64,000 nt of DNA. Source: Porphyromonas cangingivalis. GTDB taxonomy: Bacteria; Bacteroidota; Bacteroidia; Bacteroidales; Porphyromonadaceae. The stretch lies in NCBI RefSeq assembly GCF_900638305.1, contig NZ_LR134506.1:1116001-1180000 (forward strand), in the 5' to 3' direction. Position 1 is the first letter of the stretch. Every line of letters begins with the position of its first letter. The translations under genes were made by a program, and so were the position numbers. Below the pieces are notes generated by a model. The model was not told the origin of the DNA and did not search any database. It saw only the letters and a list, made by a program, of their open reading frames with translations. This document shows, in pieces, positions 44,736-53,693 of the stretch.

Positions 44736-45794
44736 ATGAAAAAGAACAGTATAGTACCACGGATCGTAGTGATCTTGATGAGCACAGCCCTATGCATGGC
44801 TTTGGGAACAATCGGTGCAGAAGCCCAAAAGAAAAAGTCTGTCACACACCAAGAGATCAAAAGGACGACAACGCCGAAGCTACGCCTGCTGAAGCATCAC
44901 AAGTCCGAGGGGGATGTCGACCTTGTCGCCCTGAACAAATCGGGCAGTGTGGTGGCAGCCTACTTCGGACAGGACTACAAGACAGAGCGTAGGGTCAAGA
45001 AACTTGTCTTGTGGGACACGTCCAAGTTAGTCCCGACAGCCGAATACAAGATCACTTGCCGTGATATATGCTTCGGAGAGGACGAACACACACTGCTGAT
45101 CGTAGATCCCTATGGCATCAAGGAGATGGACATCAGGACGGGAAAGGTCACACTTGTCTTGGAGGGTGAGTTCCATAAGGCAGCATATAACCCATTGGAC
45201 AACAACATCATCTTCTACTCGGACGAGATCGATGCGTACTACTACAACCGTACAACAGGCACTTCCGAACATCTGCACACGGTCACCAAGGGTGCCGGAG
45301 TATTCCCCTTCCGCCACTACCGCTTCACCGAAAATCACTTGCAGATCATGATGTGTCGCAACTATACGCTTCAGATAGACCTCAGAGACTACACAACCAG
45401 AAAGATGTACTTCTCCGAGGATGAAAACTGTCGTGTGGGGATGGCTATAAGTCCTGATGAGAAGTGGCTCTTGAACGAAGGATCGTTCTGCCACTACCGA
45501 TTCTATAAGCATAGCGACTACCTGGATCAGGGTGAGGAGGCACACCCTCAAGGTGAATTTGCGACGGACAACATCAACTTTGAGACGGTCATTTTTTTGG
45601 AGGGTGACTATATGCTCTGGGGGACGATCAATGGCCGCTCGGTGGAGATATGGGACATGAAGACCTTCAAGAAAGTAAGCTCCTTCGCCCAAAGAGGAAA
45701 ACTCAGCTATGTCAACAGCATTGCCTATCATCCCGAGAAAAGGTTGATCGTCGTAGGCTCTCTCTACGGAATCCTTTGCTTCTTCAGCTACTAA
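44736..45794 (+). CDS. Secreted WD40/beta-propeller-like protein, unknown function
   Basis: A 352-residue exported protein. Signal peptide IVPRIVVILMSTALCMALGTIGAEAQ, then a basic segment and repeated four-strand blades with propeller-like turns: VALNKSGSVVAAYF...LVLWDTSKL, CFGEDEHTLLIVDPYGIKEMDIRTGKV, AISPDEKWLLNEGS, GRSVEIWDMKTFKKV, IAYHPEKRLIVVGSLYG. The WDT and WDM blade ends and xxPDEKW turns are WD40-like, so a periplasmic scaffold or sensor domain is possible. I do not recognise a specific family. The start ATG at 44736 gives the best signal peptide. Confidence 0.75.
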   Translation: MKKNSIVPRIVVILMSTALCMALGTIGAEAQKKKSVTHQEIKRTTTPKLRLLKHHKSEGDVDLVALNKSGSVVAAYFGQDYKTERRVKKLVLWDTSKLVPTAEYKITCRDICFGEDEHTLLIVDPYGIKEMDIRTGKVTLVLEGEFHKAAYNPLDNNIIFYSDEIDAYYYNRTTGTSEHLHTVTKGAGVFPFRHYRFTENHLQIMMCRNYTLQIDLRDYTTRKMYFSEDENCRVGMAISPDEKWLLNEGSFCHYRFYKHSDYLDQGEEAHPQGEFATDNINFETVIFLEGDYMLWGTINGRSVEIWDMKTFKKVSSFAQRGKLSYVNSIAYHPEKRLIVVGSLYGILCFFSY

Positions 45795-45833
45795 GTGTCG
45801 TCAGCAGACACTATCTTATCCATCACACAAACA

Positions 45834-45870
45834 AGTAAGCCAAGCGATAAGCAAAATATCGCTTGGCTTA
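45834..45870 (+). terminator. Hairpin after the propeller protein gene
   Basis: A perfect 15-bp stem GTAAGCCAAGCGATA / TATCGCTTGGCTTAC with 7-nt loop, 40 bp past the stop. The T-tract is weak (ACTTTC). Confidence 0.75.
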
Positions 45871-45976
45871 CACTTTCAAGCCCCCCTCAAACCTCACGAC
45901 AATGCATCTCTCTTGCTGTCATCACCCGAATACGCCCTTATTTTGGTGTAGAGAGCACGAGTCCCAAAGGTGGCAT

Positions 45977-46007
45977 TCTGTCAAGTGGTGAGATTGTTTT
46001 ATATTTG
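45977..46007 (+). promoter_or_regulatory. Predicted aroC promoter
   Basis: TCTG (45977-45980), 19 bp, TATATTTG (46000-46007), 48 bp before the ATG. Confidence 0.6.
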
Positions 46008-46055
46008 TGATGAGACTCGACAGAGGTGTCTCTTCATCGGTAATACATCACAAGC

Positions 46056-47126
46056 ATGAATACATTCGGACGTATATTTAGGCTCACGACTTTCGGAGAG
46101 TCGCATGGGACTGCCATCGGTGGGGTCATCGATGGATGCCCTCCCGGGATAGAGATAGATATGGACAGTATAGCCCAAGCCATCGAACGTCGCAAGGGCA
46201 AGGGGGGCATCACCACGGCAAGGTCGGAGAGCGACATCCCTCACTTTGTCTCGGGGCTCTTCGAGGGCAAGACGACGGGGACTCCGATAGCATTTGTCAT
46301 CCAAAACAAGACCCAGGAGTCGAAGGACTATGATCACCTCAAGGAGGTCTTCCGCCCTTCTCATGCCGATTATACTTATGCCATGAAGTATGGTGTGCGT
46401 GACCACAGAGGGGGTGGCAGGGCTTCGGCTCGTGAGACCGTGGTGCGTGTCGTGGCGGGCGAGATTGCAGCTCAGATCCTTCGAAAAGAGGGGATAGAGA
46501 TCGTGGCTTATACCGCAAGGGTTGGTGAAAAGTCTCTGCCAACGATGTATTACGATGATGTCAGGCGTACAGACCTCTTAGGGCGCATGGTGGGTTGTCC
46601 CGATGCTGAGATGGATGGAGAGATGTACACTTACCTCTCGGATGTACGTGCGGCAGGTAACACGGTAGGTGGTATCGTAGGTGTGAGCATAACAGGAGTG
46701 CCTGCAGGTGTGGGCTCTCCGCTCTATGAGAAGCTCGAAGCACGCCTGGCCTCTGCCATGATGAGCATAGGGGCATCCAAGGGCGTGGAGATAGGAGATG
46801 GCTTTGCGATGGCGGAGATGAAAGGAAGTGATGCGAATGATCAGATGAGAGCGGAAGGTAGTTCGGTACGAGCCACGACGAATCATTCGGGAGGCATACA
46901 AGGTGGGATCTCCAACGGTGAAGAGATCCGTCTGAGGGTGGCATTCAAGCCCATTGCCTCGATAGCCCTGGCTCAGAAAACAGTAAACACGGAGGGTAAA
47001 GATGTCGACCTAAGCATATCGGGGCGTCACGATGCAAGTGTCTTCCCCCGTGTGCTACCGGTAGTCGAAGCGATGGCTTCGCTTGTCATCCTTGACGAAC
47101 TGCTCTGCCAACGACTTTATTCGTAG
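46056..47126 (+). CDS. aroC: Chorismate synthase
   Basis: A 356-residue FMN-dependent enzyme making chorismate from EPSP, the last shikimate step. The three family signatures are visible: GESHGTAIGGVIDGCPPG (residues 14-31), the GKTTGTPIAF and FRPSHADYTYAMKYG region, then RGGGRASARETVVRVVAG and NHSGGIQGGISNGEEI. The start is at the ATG giving MNTFGRIFRLTTFGESHG. It is monocistronic with promoter and terminator. Confidence 0.97.
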   Translation: MNTFGRIFRLTTFGESHGTAIGGVIDGCPPGIEIDMDSIAQAIERRKGKGGITTARSESDIPHFVSGLFEGKTTGTPIAFVIQNKTQESKDYDHLKEVFRPSHADYTYAMKYGVRDHRGGGRASARETVVRVVAGEIAAQILRKEGIEIVAYTARVGEKSLPTMYYDDVRRTDLLGRMVGCPDAEMDGEMYTYLSDVRAAGNTVGGIVGVSITGVPAGVGSPLYEKLEARLASAMMSIGASKGVEIGDGFAMAEMKGSDANDQMRAEGSSVRATTNHSGGIQGGISNGEEIRLRVAFKPIASIALAQKTVNTEGKDVDLSISGRHDASVFPRVLPVVEAMASLVILDELLCQRLYS

Positions 47127-47160
47127 ACGACATACAGCAAATGTCGTTTGAGCGTGATAC

Positions 47161-47210
47161 AGACACTTGCCACAGACAAAGAAGTCTGTCGGTAAGTGTC
47201 TATTTTTTTT
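47161..47210 (+). terminator. Terminator of aroC
   Basis: AGACACTTGCCACAGAC pairs with GTCTGTCGGTAAGTGTCT (one bulge), followed by TA and eight T. Confidence 0.9.
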
Positions 47211-47446
47211 GCAGAGAGAGTGAGCCAAAAGGCCTTTTTAGGCTTATATAGGACATTTTAGAGTGGCAGGTAGGGATATTTCTATATATTTGTGGAAACG
47301 CAGATATTCGTCTTCACCACCGTAGCGACGGGGTGATGATCCTTGGACTCTGTTTTTTGGAGGGGTGGGTGCTCTCAGATGAGGAGCAAGAGACCAAGGA
47401 GATATTTATGAATTAAGTTTAACTCTCTACAAAACTTAAAAACGTC
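47211..47446. other. Upstream region of the beta-barrel gene with promoter element
   Basis: No gene. A TATATTTG -7 element is at 47285-47292; the -33 region is unclear. If used, the leader would be about 145 nt, long for this genome. Confidence 0.5.
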
Positions 47447-48067
47447 ATGAAGAAAATTTTACTACTTATGATGACGGTCGTGGCTATGTCTCTCACGACC
47501 ACAGCTTACTCTCAGATCAGATTCGGTGTCAAGGGTGGTGCGAACTTCAGCAGTATCCCTCTGAATGGGACAGAAATCAAAAGCACTCAAATGACTTCGT
47601 ATCACGCCGGTGTGATGGCCGAACTCGAAGTGCCCATCCTGCCTTTGTCGATCGAAGCCGATCTGCTACTCTCTCAGAGAGGTAGCTTGTTCGAGGATGG
47701 CAAGGGCTCAGAGATATTCAAGAGCAACCACATCGACATACCGATCTATGCGAAGTTGTGGTTCTTCGACTTCTCTGCTGCGAGATTTTTTGTACAAGCA
47801 GGTCCTTCTTTCTCATACCGTCTCAACAGCAATGTCGGAGACATCGTAAAGTCATTCGATAATCTCTCCGAACTCGATGCAAAGAGGTTCGGTATCGGGC
47901 TCAACCTCGGTCTCGGTGTGGAACTCCTGAAGTACTTCCAACTCTCAGCACAGTACTCTGCTGCTCTGGGTAACGAATATGAATACAAAGGTGTCGTGGC
48001 TGCTGCAAACGACTTCAAAAAGACAAAGGAAAAATTGTTTAGCGTGTCTTTAGGGATCGTCTTCTAA
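47447..48067 (+). CDS. Outer-membrane beta-barrel protein (PorT-like family)
   Basis: A 206-residue protein with signal peptide (ILLLMMTVVAMSLTTTAYSQ), then IRFGVKGGANFSSI, the typical first strand of Bacteroidetes outer-membrane beta-barrel domain proteins (OMP_b-brl_2 type). Alternating strands follow: AGVMAELEVPILPLSIEADLLLSQRG, IDIPIYAKLWF, RFFVQAGPSFSYRL, FGIGLNLGLGVELLKYFQLSAQYSAAL, ending in the aromatic SVSLGIVF expected for BAM recognition. Probably an eight-stranded barrel; specific function unknown. Confidence 0.88.
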   Translation: MKKILLLMMTVVAMSLTTTAYSQIRFGVKGGANFSSIPLNGTEIKSTQMTSYHAGVMAELEVPILPLSIEADLLLSQRGSLFEDGKGSEIFKSNHIDIPIYAKLWFFDFSAARFFVQAGPSFSYRLNSNVGDIVKSFDNLSELDAKRFGIGLNLGLGVELLKYFQLSAQYSAALGNEYEYKGVVAAANDFKKTKEKLFSVSLGIVF

Positions 48068-48128
48068 AGCACTTCGAACTTCATAAAGCACCCATATCCT
48101 CGCTCTCGTGAGGAGTTCAAAATAAAGA

Positions 48129-48166
48129 GGGGGTGTGCCAAATCTTATTTTGGCACATCCCCTTTT
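48129..48166 (+). terminator. Terminator of the beta-barrel gene
   Basis: GGGGGTGTGCCAAA pairs with TTTTGGCACATCCCC (one mismatch), followed by TTTT. The stem sequence is of a type reused at other gene ends in this window (near 54371 and 48524). Confidence 0.85.
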
Positions 48167-48370
48167 GCTGTACTTAGAATGCCTGAAATATGGCTATGAG
48201 ATCGAACCTGACACTCTTTTCCGATGACATAGAAACCGAATGTCGTAGGCAATACCGTGGTTTGTCTATTGTGATAGACCTTCTTACATTCTTTGTCTGT
48301 GGAGCTCAACGACTTCTCATGGATCACGAGTCTATCTCTCATAGCGTAATTTGAATAAAAAGGCATCACC

Positions 48371-48430
48371 CTATCTGTATCGACTGTACTTGACGATAAC
48401 CCACCGTAATCGACTATAATCGACTTTGGG
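48371..48430 (+). repeat. 10-bp tandem repeat array CGACNRTAAY, locus 1
   Basis: Units start at 48381, 48391, 48401, 48411 and 48421 (CGACTGTACT, TGACGATAAC, CCACCGTAAT, CGACTATAAT, CGACTTTGGG), one helical turn apart. The last unit begins exactly 25 bp before TATCTTTG. Confidence 0.85.
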
Positions 48431-48445
48431 GGTGGCATCACATAT

Positions 48446-48453
48446 TATCTTTG
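48446..48453 (+). promoter_or_regulatory. Promoter element behind 10-bp repeats, no known gene
   Basis: TATCTTTG matches the -7 consensus. TTTG at 48425-48428 is 17 bp upstream, slightly short. A transcript from about 48460 would reach the hairpin at 48524-48562. Confidence 0.5.
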
Positions 48454-48523
48454 TCCATAGAATAAAGGTATTCTTAGACATTTTGATTCTCCTGAGTTGA
48501 GCATCGTGGAGGTACACATGAAG

Positions 48524-48562
48524 AAGGGGCTGAGCCAAAAACGAGTTTTGACACAGCCCCTT
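48524..48562 (-). terminator. Terminator of the C1B peptidase gene (bidirectional)
   Basis: AAGGGGCTG (48524-48532) pairs with CAGCCCCTT (48554-48562), with an inner CAAAA/TTTTG pair. It lies 30 bp after the peptidase stop. The T-rich side is on the plus strand (TTTATT). Confidence 0.75.
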
Positions 48563-48591
48563 TATTGTGCATCAGGTCTGATCTCAAAAGA

Positions 48592-49797
48592 TTAGAAGCC
48601 GAGCTTCTTGCGGATTTCCTTAGGGATAGCGTTCTTGTGAACGACGATGTTCATGGTCTTACCCTTTGCGAAGTTTTCAGACATGTACCAGATCCCCTTG
48701 TAAGCACCTGTTTCACCCCAAGAGTTCTTGATCATGTAGAATTTCTTGCCAAACTGGTCCTTAGCGATACCGTAAACAACCATACCATGGTCGTCAGTGA
48801 GAGAGAGATTGTCGAACCCTTCTTGGCGGAACTCCTGTGTAGGGTTGATCTCCGGAATGTTTGGACGAGACACCATCTGTGCAATAGACATAGCGTTGTT
48901 CTTGTTGTCTGCCTTGCCTACCCATCTTTCTTGGTCAGAGCCACGAGTAGAAGCAGCCTTTACATCGATGAGGACACCGATACCATTGCGAGTAAAGCCT
49001 GTTTCACTGACATCACCACCCCACGCGATACCGTAGTTGTTGTTGATGGCGTGGTCGAAAACTTGCATCAACTCATCGATAGGAAGGTTATAAGAAGAGC
49101 TCATACGCCAGTTGTCAGGAATCTCAAGCACGAATGACTTGTAGAATGGATGGTGTGTGTAAGAAGTAAGAGAGACATAGTCGTCAGGGTTGAGACCAAG
49201 GCTCTTTGCGAATGTCATGGGAGTGTACTTCTTACCATTGAATGTGAATGACTCTGGAGCCTTACCGAGGTAAGTATCAATGATGCCATCAAAAGCTTTT
49301 GTCCATACAGGGCTGAGAGATTTGCTTTCCTCCATCTCTTTCTTCAGAGCTTCGACGAAGCCCTTGGAGACAGCTTCGATCTCATTGTGAACGTGCTTGT
49401 CAGTACCATAGTTGAGACCTGACATCTCACTCATTGGTACGATACCATAGTGCTTGAGGACATAGAGGACATCGTAGAATGAACCGCCTTGAGCATAGTT
49501 GAGGAAGCCGTGCATGCGGATGAACTTACGTGCTTTATCTTTGTATGAGTGGCTGACCACAAACATTGGTGAAAGGTCTACCTCCATACCAATGTTGCGG
49601 AATGCTTCGATCTCCCAAAAACCAAGTCCTGAGAATGACCAGCATGTACCAGATCTGCCTTGATTCTTGATCGACGTGATCTTAAGTTCTTTCACAGGTG
49701 TAAACTCATAAGACTCTGTGTTCTTTGCTGGCTCTTGCGCAAAACCATTTAGGCTGAGTACGCTTGCCAAAAGTCCAATGGAAAGGATTTTCTTCAT
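48592..49797 (-). CDS. Secreted C1B cysteine peptidase (aminopeptidase C/bleomycin hydrolase type)
   Basis: A 401-residue papain-fold peptidase with signal peptide (KKILSIGLLASVLSLNGFAQ), so periplasmic or secreted, unlike cytoplasmic PepC. The catalytic triad is visible: Cys in GRSGTCWSFSG (near residue 52), His in LTDDHGMVVYGIA and Asn in MIKNSWGETG; the preceding Gln is in KNQGRSG. Bleomycin hydrolase-type inserts (EMSGLNYGTDKHVHNEIEA) support clan C1B. It probably trims peptides for uptake, which suits an amino acid fermenter. It follows dnaX by 54 bp and has its own terminator. Confidence 0.92.
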   Translation of the reverse strand: MKKILSIGLLASVLSLNGFAQEPAKNTESYEFTPVKELKITSIKNQGRSGTCWSFSGLGFWEIEAFRNIGMEVDLSPMFVVSHSYKDKARKFIRMHGFLNYAQGGSFYDVLYVLKHYGIVPMSEMSGLNYGTDKHVHNEIEAVSKGFVEALKKEMEESKSLSPVWTKAFDGIIDTYLGKAPESFTFNGKKYTPMTFAKSLGLNPDDYVSLTSYTHHPFYKSFVLEIPDNWRMSSSYNLPIDELMQVFDHAINNNYGIAWGGDVSETGFTRNGIGVLIDVKAASTRGSDQERWVGKADNKNNAMSIAQMVSRPNIPEINPTQEFRQEGFDNLSLTDDHGMVVYGIAKDQFGKKFYMIKNSWGETGAYKGIWYMSENFAKGKTMNIVVHKNAIPKEIRKKLGF

Positions 49798-49851
49798 TGT
49801 TTCTTCAGTTAAATGTTTTAATGTTTAGTTGAATATTGTTTGATATATGTC

Positions 49852-51582
49852 TTACATACGTGGATGGAGCCCGAGGTCGTTGACAAACTTGTCGAACCAC
49901 TCCGACTTCTTGGCGAAATACTCCATCTTCTCATCTGTACGGATGGGTATGCGTTCGCCTTGGGTGCGTTCGTTGGATAGCTTGATCTGCATCTGTAGCA
50001 TATCGTTCTCCAAGCGATCAGCAAGGAAAGTCATGAGTTCGTCCTCGATATTATGCAAGTGTTGGGCATGCTGTGGGCTGATGACGGGGACTTCGATAGT
50101 ACCGTCGTCAAGGAGACGAGGCAGACAGTCGCGCATCGTCTGCTTGAGGAGCATCTGTGTGGTCAGGCTCGCAGTAAACACCCTCCACGCATCTTGAAGT
50201 TCGTCTTGGGTAAAGGGCTTCTCTCTCTTGACTTGGGTCTCTTGGTTGGCCTTAGACTCTCCACTTCCTTTGAGTGAGAAGCTGAGTCGCTCCTTTACTC
50301 TGGTCGTGTCGGTCTTCTTTGGGGTGTTCTGTGAAGGGTTGCCGACCTTCACGGACAACGTACCGACAGTTGTCGGTTGAGTAGGTGCTACACTCTCAGT
50401 AGAGGAGGCAGTAGTTGTCGGTGTGGCAACCGAAGGAGCCATCGTTGCTGCCGGAGGTGCGACAGATGTAGGGCCATTGAGTTCGGACGATGTAGACAAC
50501 TCGCACATCGAAAGCAGTGTCACTTCAAGTGCCAACCTCTGAGATGAACAATACTTGTAGTCGGATTCAAATGCCGAAGCCAACTTGAGACACCTCCAGA
50601 TCAACGCGGGCTTACACGCAGCTCCGGCCTTCTGATAACGCACAAGAATGCTCTCGGCCGTCTGTATAAGAGGAAATGTGGCTGGGTCTTGAGCAAGAAG
50701 GACATTACGAAGGAAGTCCGCAAACCCCGAAGTGATACGCCCCGGCTCGAAACCTCGTCCGATGATACGATTGACGAGGAGCAGGAGCTTGGTATGATTG
50801 CCCATGAGGATGTAAGCAAGCATTTCGAAGTAATCCGCCTCGTCGAGAAGATTGAGATTTTCGAGTACTCCCTTATAAGAGATCGAGCCACGACCAAATC
50901 CTGCAATCTGATCGAAGATACTCAAAGCATCACGCATCCCACCATCGGCATGTACGGCTATCATCTGGAGAGCTTCCTCTTCGAAAGCTATATTTTCGCT
51001 CTGAGCAACATGACGCAACTGCCCCGTGATGTCCGCTACCGATATACGAGAGAAATCGAACACCTGACACCTCGATATGATCGTGGGGAGCACCTTGTGC
51101 TTGTCCGTCGTAGCAAGGATGAAAAGAGCATGAGCAGGTGGCTCTTCGAGCGTCTTGAGGAAGGCATTGAATGCCGCTGTCGAGAGCATATGCACCTCGT
51201 CGATGATATAGACACGATACTTCCCTCCAAGTGGAGCTATACGTACCTTCTCGATGAGCTCGCGCATATCATCGACAGAATTATTCGATGCAGCATCCAT
51301 CTCAAGGATGTTGTACGATCTCTGTTCGTTGAAGCTTACGCAACTCTCACACTCGTTGCATGGCTCGCCGTCGGCAGTACGATTGGTGCAGTTGATGGTC
51401 TTTGCGAAGATACGAGCACATGTCGTCTTACCCACTCCACGGGGGCCACAGAAGAGATAGGCGTGAGCCAACTTATCCTGCTGTATTGCGTGTTTGAGAG
51501 TGGTGGTGAGTGCACTTTGCCCGACTACCGTTGCGAACGTCGCGGGTCTGAACTTCAGTGCTGATACTTGATGTGTACTCAT
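49852..51582 (-). CDS. dnaX: DNA polymerase III subunit gamma/tau
   Basis: A 576-residue clamp-loader ATPase. N-terminal RPATFATVVGQ, Walker A GPRGVGKTTCARI (about residues 46-58), zinc-binding Cys set (CTNR, then CNECESC), Walker B IIDEVHMLS, and sensor TTDKHKVLPTIISRCQ are present. From about residue 375 a Thr/Ser/Pro/Ala-rich linker leads to a tau-like C-terminus that should bind the polymerase. No obvious slippery sequence for a short gamma form was noticed. It follows cdd by 18 bp. Confidence 0.96.
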   Translation of the reverse strand: MSTHQVSALKFRPATFATVVGQSALTTTLKHAIQQDKLAHAYLFCGPRGVGKTTCARIFAKTINCTNRTADGEPCNECESCVSFNEQRSYNILEMDAASNNSVDDMRELIEKVRIAPLGGKYRVYIIDEVHMLSTAAFNAFLKTLEEPPAHALFILATTDKHKVLPTIISRCQVFDFSRISVADITGQLRHVAQSENIAFEEEALQMIAVHADGGMRDALSIFDQIAGFGRGSISYKGVLENLNLLDEADYFEMLAYILMGNHTKLLLLVNRIIGRGFEPGRITSGFADFLRNVLLAQDPATFPLIQTAESILVRYQKAGAACKPALIWRCLKLASAFESDYKYCSSQRLALEVTLLSMCELSTSSELNGPTSVAPPAATMAPSVATPTTTASSTESVAPTQPTTVGTLSVKVGNPSQNTPKKTDTTRVKERLSFSLKGSGESKANQETQVKREKPFTQDELQDAWRVFTASLTTQMLLKQTMRDCLPRLLDDGTIEVPVISPQHAQHLHNIEDELMTFLADRLENDMLQMQIKLSNERTQGERIPIRTDEKMEYFAKKSEWFDKFVNDLGLHPRM

Positions 51583-51600
51583 ACAGTCGTCGCGTAGGTA

Positions 51601-52080
51601 TTATCTGTCGTTCAAGACATCTGCATCAAAGGTGAGCGGAAGGAGAAGCCTGTTGTCCTTCATGATGATGTGCTTCTCTCGACCACCCATGATGACGGTG
51701 TATGGTCTACGGTAACGTGTCGACACTTCGGCCAGCACCTGTCGGCAAGAGCCACAAGGGGAGATTGACTCGACGACCTTACCGCCCGTCATGGCAATGA
51801 TGGCTATGGCCACCACGGGCACATTCGGATACTGGGCATTGGCATAAAATATAGCAGTACGCTCGGCACAAGTCCCGGATGGGTATGCGGCATTCTCCTG
51901 ATTTGACCCGGTGATGATTTCACCATTGTCAAGAAGTACAGCTGCACCGACGGAGAAGTTCGAGTACGGCGCATAAGCCCCCTTGGCTATCTCCAACGCC
52001 TTATCGATAAGGAGCTTCTCTTGAGAGGTAAGCTCTTGATCAGTCTTAACCGTAATGGGGATGATGATGTCTTTATCCAT
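51601..52080 (-). CDS. cdd: Cytidine deaminase
   Basis: A 159-residue homotetramer-type cytidine deaminase that deaminates cytidine and deoxycytidine to uridines (pyrimidine salvage). The catalytic Glu and first zinc Cys are in SGTCAERTA (C-x-E), the other two zinc Cys in SPCGSCRQ. AYAPYSNFSVGAAVL is the substrate-binding N-terminal block. It lies 18 bp before dnaX. Confidence 0.96.
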   Translation of the reverse strand: MDKDIIIPITVKTDQELTSQEKLLIDKALEIAKGAYAPYSNFSVGAAVLLDNGEIITGSNQENAAYPSGTCAERTAIFYANAQYPNVPVVAIAIIAMTGGKVVESISPCGSCRQVLAEVSTRYRRPYTVIMGGREKHIIMKDNRLLLPLTFDADVLNDR

Positions 52081-52175
52081 AGTCCGAATGATATTTTGCC
52101 GCCACGATGTGGCGTTTGGAGCATAAAGATAACGATTTTCTAAGAATTATCAGGCATCATCCCGAGGGTTGGATA

Positions 52176-52212
52176 CACAAAAGAGGGGCATCCGTACATC
52201 GGACACCCCTCT
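52176..52212 (-). terminator. Terminator of rpsU
   Basis: AGAGGGGCATCCG (52182-52194) pairs with CGGACACCCCTCT (52200-52212), one mismatch; on the minus strand TTTTGTG follows. Confidence 0.82.
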
Positions 52213-52329
52213 CGGTATTTTTAATACAACACCTCCTAAGTTTGAAGTCTAAAAGAATAAGAATTAACTGCCACTATCCCCTCACAGAGGATATGGCAAG
52301 AGTGATCATCTCGAAAGGGAGATGGGTTC

Positions 52330-52521
52330 TTAATCTTCTTGAGCGCGAAGCTGTTGTACGTATCTAGCCTTTTCCATCTTCTTTCTGTTGACGACAGAAG
52401 GCTTCACGAACGCTTGACGGCTTCTAAGTTCACGAAGAGTACCGGTTCTTTCGAATTTTCTCTTAAATCTCTTTAGGGCTCTTTCGATGTTTTCGCCCTC
52501 CTTCAATGGAACGATAATCAT
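52330..52521 (-). CDS. rpsU: 30S ribosomal protein bS21
   Basis: A 63-residue bS21. It begins MIIVPLKEGENIERALKRFKRKFERTGTL and ends in basic RKKMEKARYVQQLRAQ, as in Bacteroidetes. It binds the small subunit near the 3' end of 16S rRNA. The upstream sequence AAAGTAAAGAACT before the ATG has no strong Shine-Dalgarno match. It has its own promoter and terminator, so it is a single-gene transcript. Confidence 0.97.
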   Translation of the reverse strand: MIIVPLKEGENIERALKRFKRKFERTGTLRELRSRQAFVKPSVVNRKKMEKARYVQQLRAQED

Positions 52522-52613
52522 AGTTCTTTACTTTCGAATGTTGTATTTATTTGTTACTAATAGTGTTTGATCTCTGATAGTTCAGCCCGAACCACATCTA
52601 CGGTTCAGTCGTG

Positions 52614-52644
52614 CAAAGTTATGATATATTTCCGTAACATACAA
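52614..52644 (-). promoter_or_regulatory. Predicted rpsU promoter
   Basis: On the minus strand TTG (52644-52642), 20 bp, TAACTTTG (52621-52614). The leader of about 85 nt contains a small hairpin, GAACC and GGTTC around an 8-9 nt loop. Confidence 0.65.
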
Positions 52645-52707
52645 TACTTTCGTCCCTATTCAGATATGGAAATCATTGTTTTACTGCCAAGTAGGCCCGA
52701 AAATTCG

Positions 52708-52715
52708 TACCTTTG
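52708..52715 (+). promoter_or_regulatory. Predicted -7 element of ysxC
   Basis: TACCTTTG, 27 bp before the ATG at 52742; the -33 region is weak. It supports the shorter start for the GTPase gene. Confidence 0.55.
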
Positions 52716-52741
52716 TGACCAAAGAAACAAAAAGCAAAGCA

Positions 52742-53341
52742 ATGGAAATCAAGACTGCCGAATTTGTGATCAGCAACTCAGAGATAGACAAGTGCCCGAA
52801 AGACGGACGCTCGGAATACGCTTTCATCGGACGATCCAACGTGGGCAAATCCTCACTCATCAACATGCTTACCCGCAAGAAAGGGCTGGCAAAAACCTCC
52901 CAACAGCCGGGTAAAACTCAGCTCATCAATCACTTCCTCATCAACGATAACTTCTACATCGTCGACCTTCCCGGCTATGGCTATGCCCGTACCTCGAAAG
53001 AAAAGCGTGAGGAATTCAAGAGCATCATTTACACGTACATCTATGAGCGTCCACAGCTGACCAATCTATTCATCCTCATCGACATACGACACGAACCCCT
53101 GAAGATCGACATCGAGTTCATCAACAACATGGGGGTACGTGGCATCCCCTTCGCCATCGTCTTCACCAAGGCAGACAAACTCAGCAAAGGAGCAGCCGCA
53201 ACCAGTATCGAACGCTATAAGACTCGCCTGCTCGAAGAGTGGGATGAGCTCCCACCGATGTTTGTCACCTCATCCGAAAACAGCACCGGCCGTGACGAGC
53301 TCCTCGGCTACATCGACGCTATAGAGCAGGAGATCAAGTAA
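52742..53341 (+). CDS. ysxC: Ribosome biogenesis GTPase YsxC/EngB
   Basis: A 199-residue TRAFAC-class GTPase needed for large-subunit assembly. G1 [13 protein letters not shown]2-area [14 protein letters not shown]3 DLPGYGYA, G4 FTKADKLS and G5-like TSSENSTG are visible. The start is the ATG at 52742; the frame extends to 52676, but that part overlaps the -7 element at 52708-52715. Confidence 0.95.
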   Translation: MEIKTAEFVISNSEIDKCPKDGRSEYAFIGRSNVGKSSLINMLTRKKGLAKTSQQPGKTQLINHFLINDNFYIVDLPGYGYARTSKEKREEFKSIIYTYIYERPQLTNLFILIDIRHEPLKIDIEFINNMGVRGIPFAIVFTKADKLSKGAAATSIERYKTRLLEEWDELPPMFVTSSENSTGRDELLGYIDAIEQEIK

Positions 53342-53445
53342 GACCACCCCTACCCTGACGACATAGACTTTTCTTTTCTTTGTAGGACAAAGGGACGAAA
53401 GTAGCTCGTAAAGAGCCAGGGAGATCATTCGACACAGCAATCTAA

Positions 53446-53488
53446 AAGGTCTGTGACAAAGCAAAAAACTTTGTCACAGACCTTTTTT
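53446..53488 (+). terminator. Terminator of ysxC
   Basis: AAGGTCTGTGACAAAG pairs perfectly with CTTTGTCACAGACCTT around a 6-nt A-rich loop, then T-rich TTTTCA. Confidence 0.93.
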
Positions 53489-53598
53489 CATCCTCCCACA
53501 CGATCAATACACAAGGCCTCGTCACGAACAACCACGACCAGACTTCCAAACAACAGGCGGACTTTCGATCGAAGTGTTTCATCACTTTTCGGATAAAC

Positions 53599-53660
53599 GA
53601 CAGAATGCATTCTGTCGCCCCGCAGAAAACATTCTGTCATCCCACAGAAAGTATTCCGTG
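53599..53660. repeat. 22-bp tandem repeat array, ACAGAA family, locus 4
   Basis: ACAGAATGCATTCTGTC (53600), GCAGAAAACATTCTGTC (53622) and ACAGAAAGTATTCCGTG (53644) have exact 22-bp spacing. Each unit is an imperfect 16-bp palindrome plus a 6-bp spacer. Confidence 0.88.
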
Positions 53661-53693
53661 GCTCACCGGAAGAGTACGACTTCACTCCCTAAC

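Larger units (their letters stand above)
48068..48591. other. 524-bp region: two terminators, 10-bp repeats and a lone promoter
   Basis: It contains the terminator of the barrel gene (48129-48166), a 10-bp repeat array (48381-48425), a plus-strand TATCTTTG (48446-48453) with no gene behind it, and the terminator of the C1B peptidase (48524-48562). A 98-codon minus frame (48441-48145) crosses the array and a terminator and is not credible as a gene. Confidence 0.65.

Noticed and set aside
48145-48441. 98-codon minus frame
   Set aside because: It runs through the 10-bp repeat array and into the terminator of the barrel gene.
49852-51582. Programmed frameshift producing a gamma form of DnaX
   Set aside because: No A6-type slippery site with a downstream hairpin was noticed at a suitable place.
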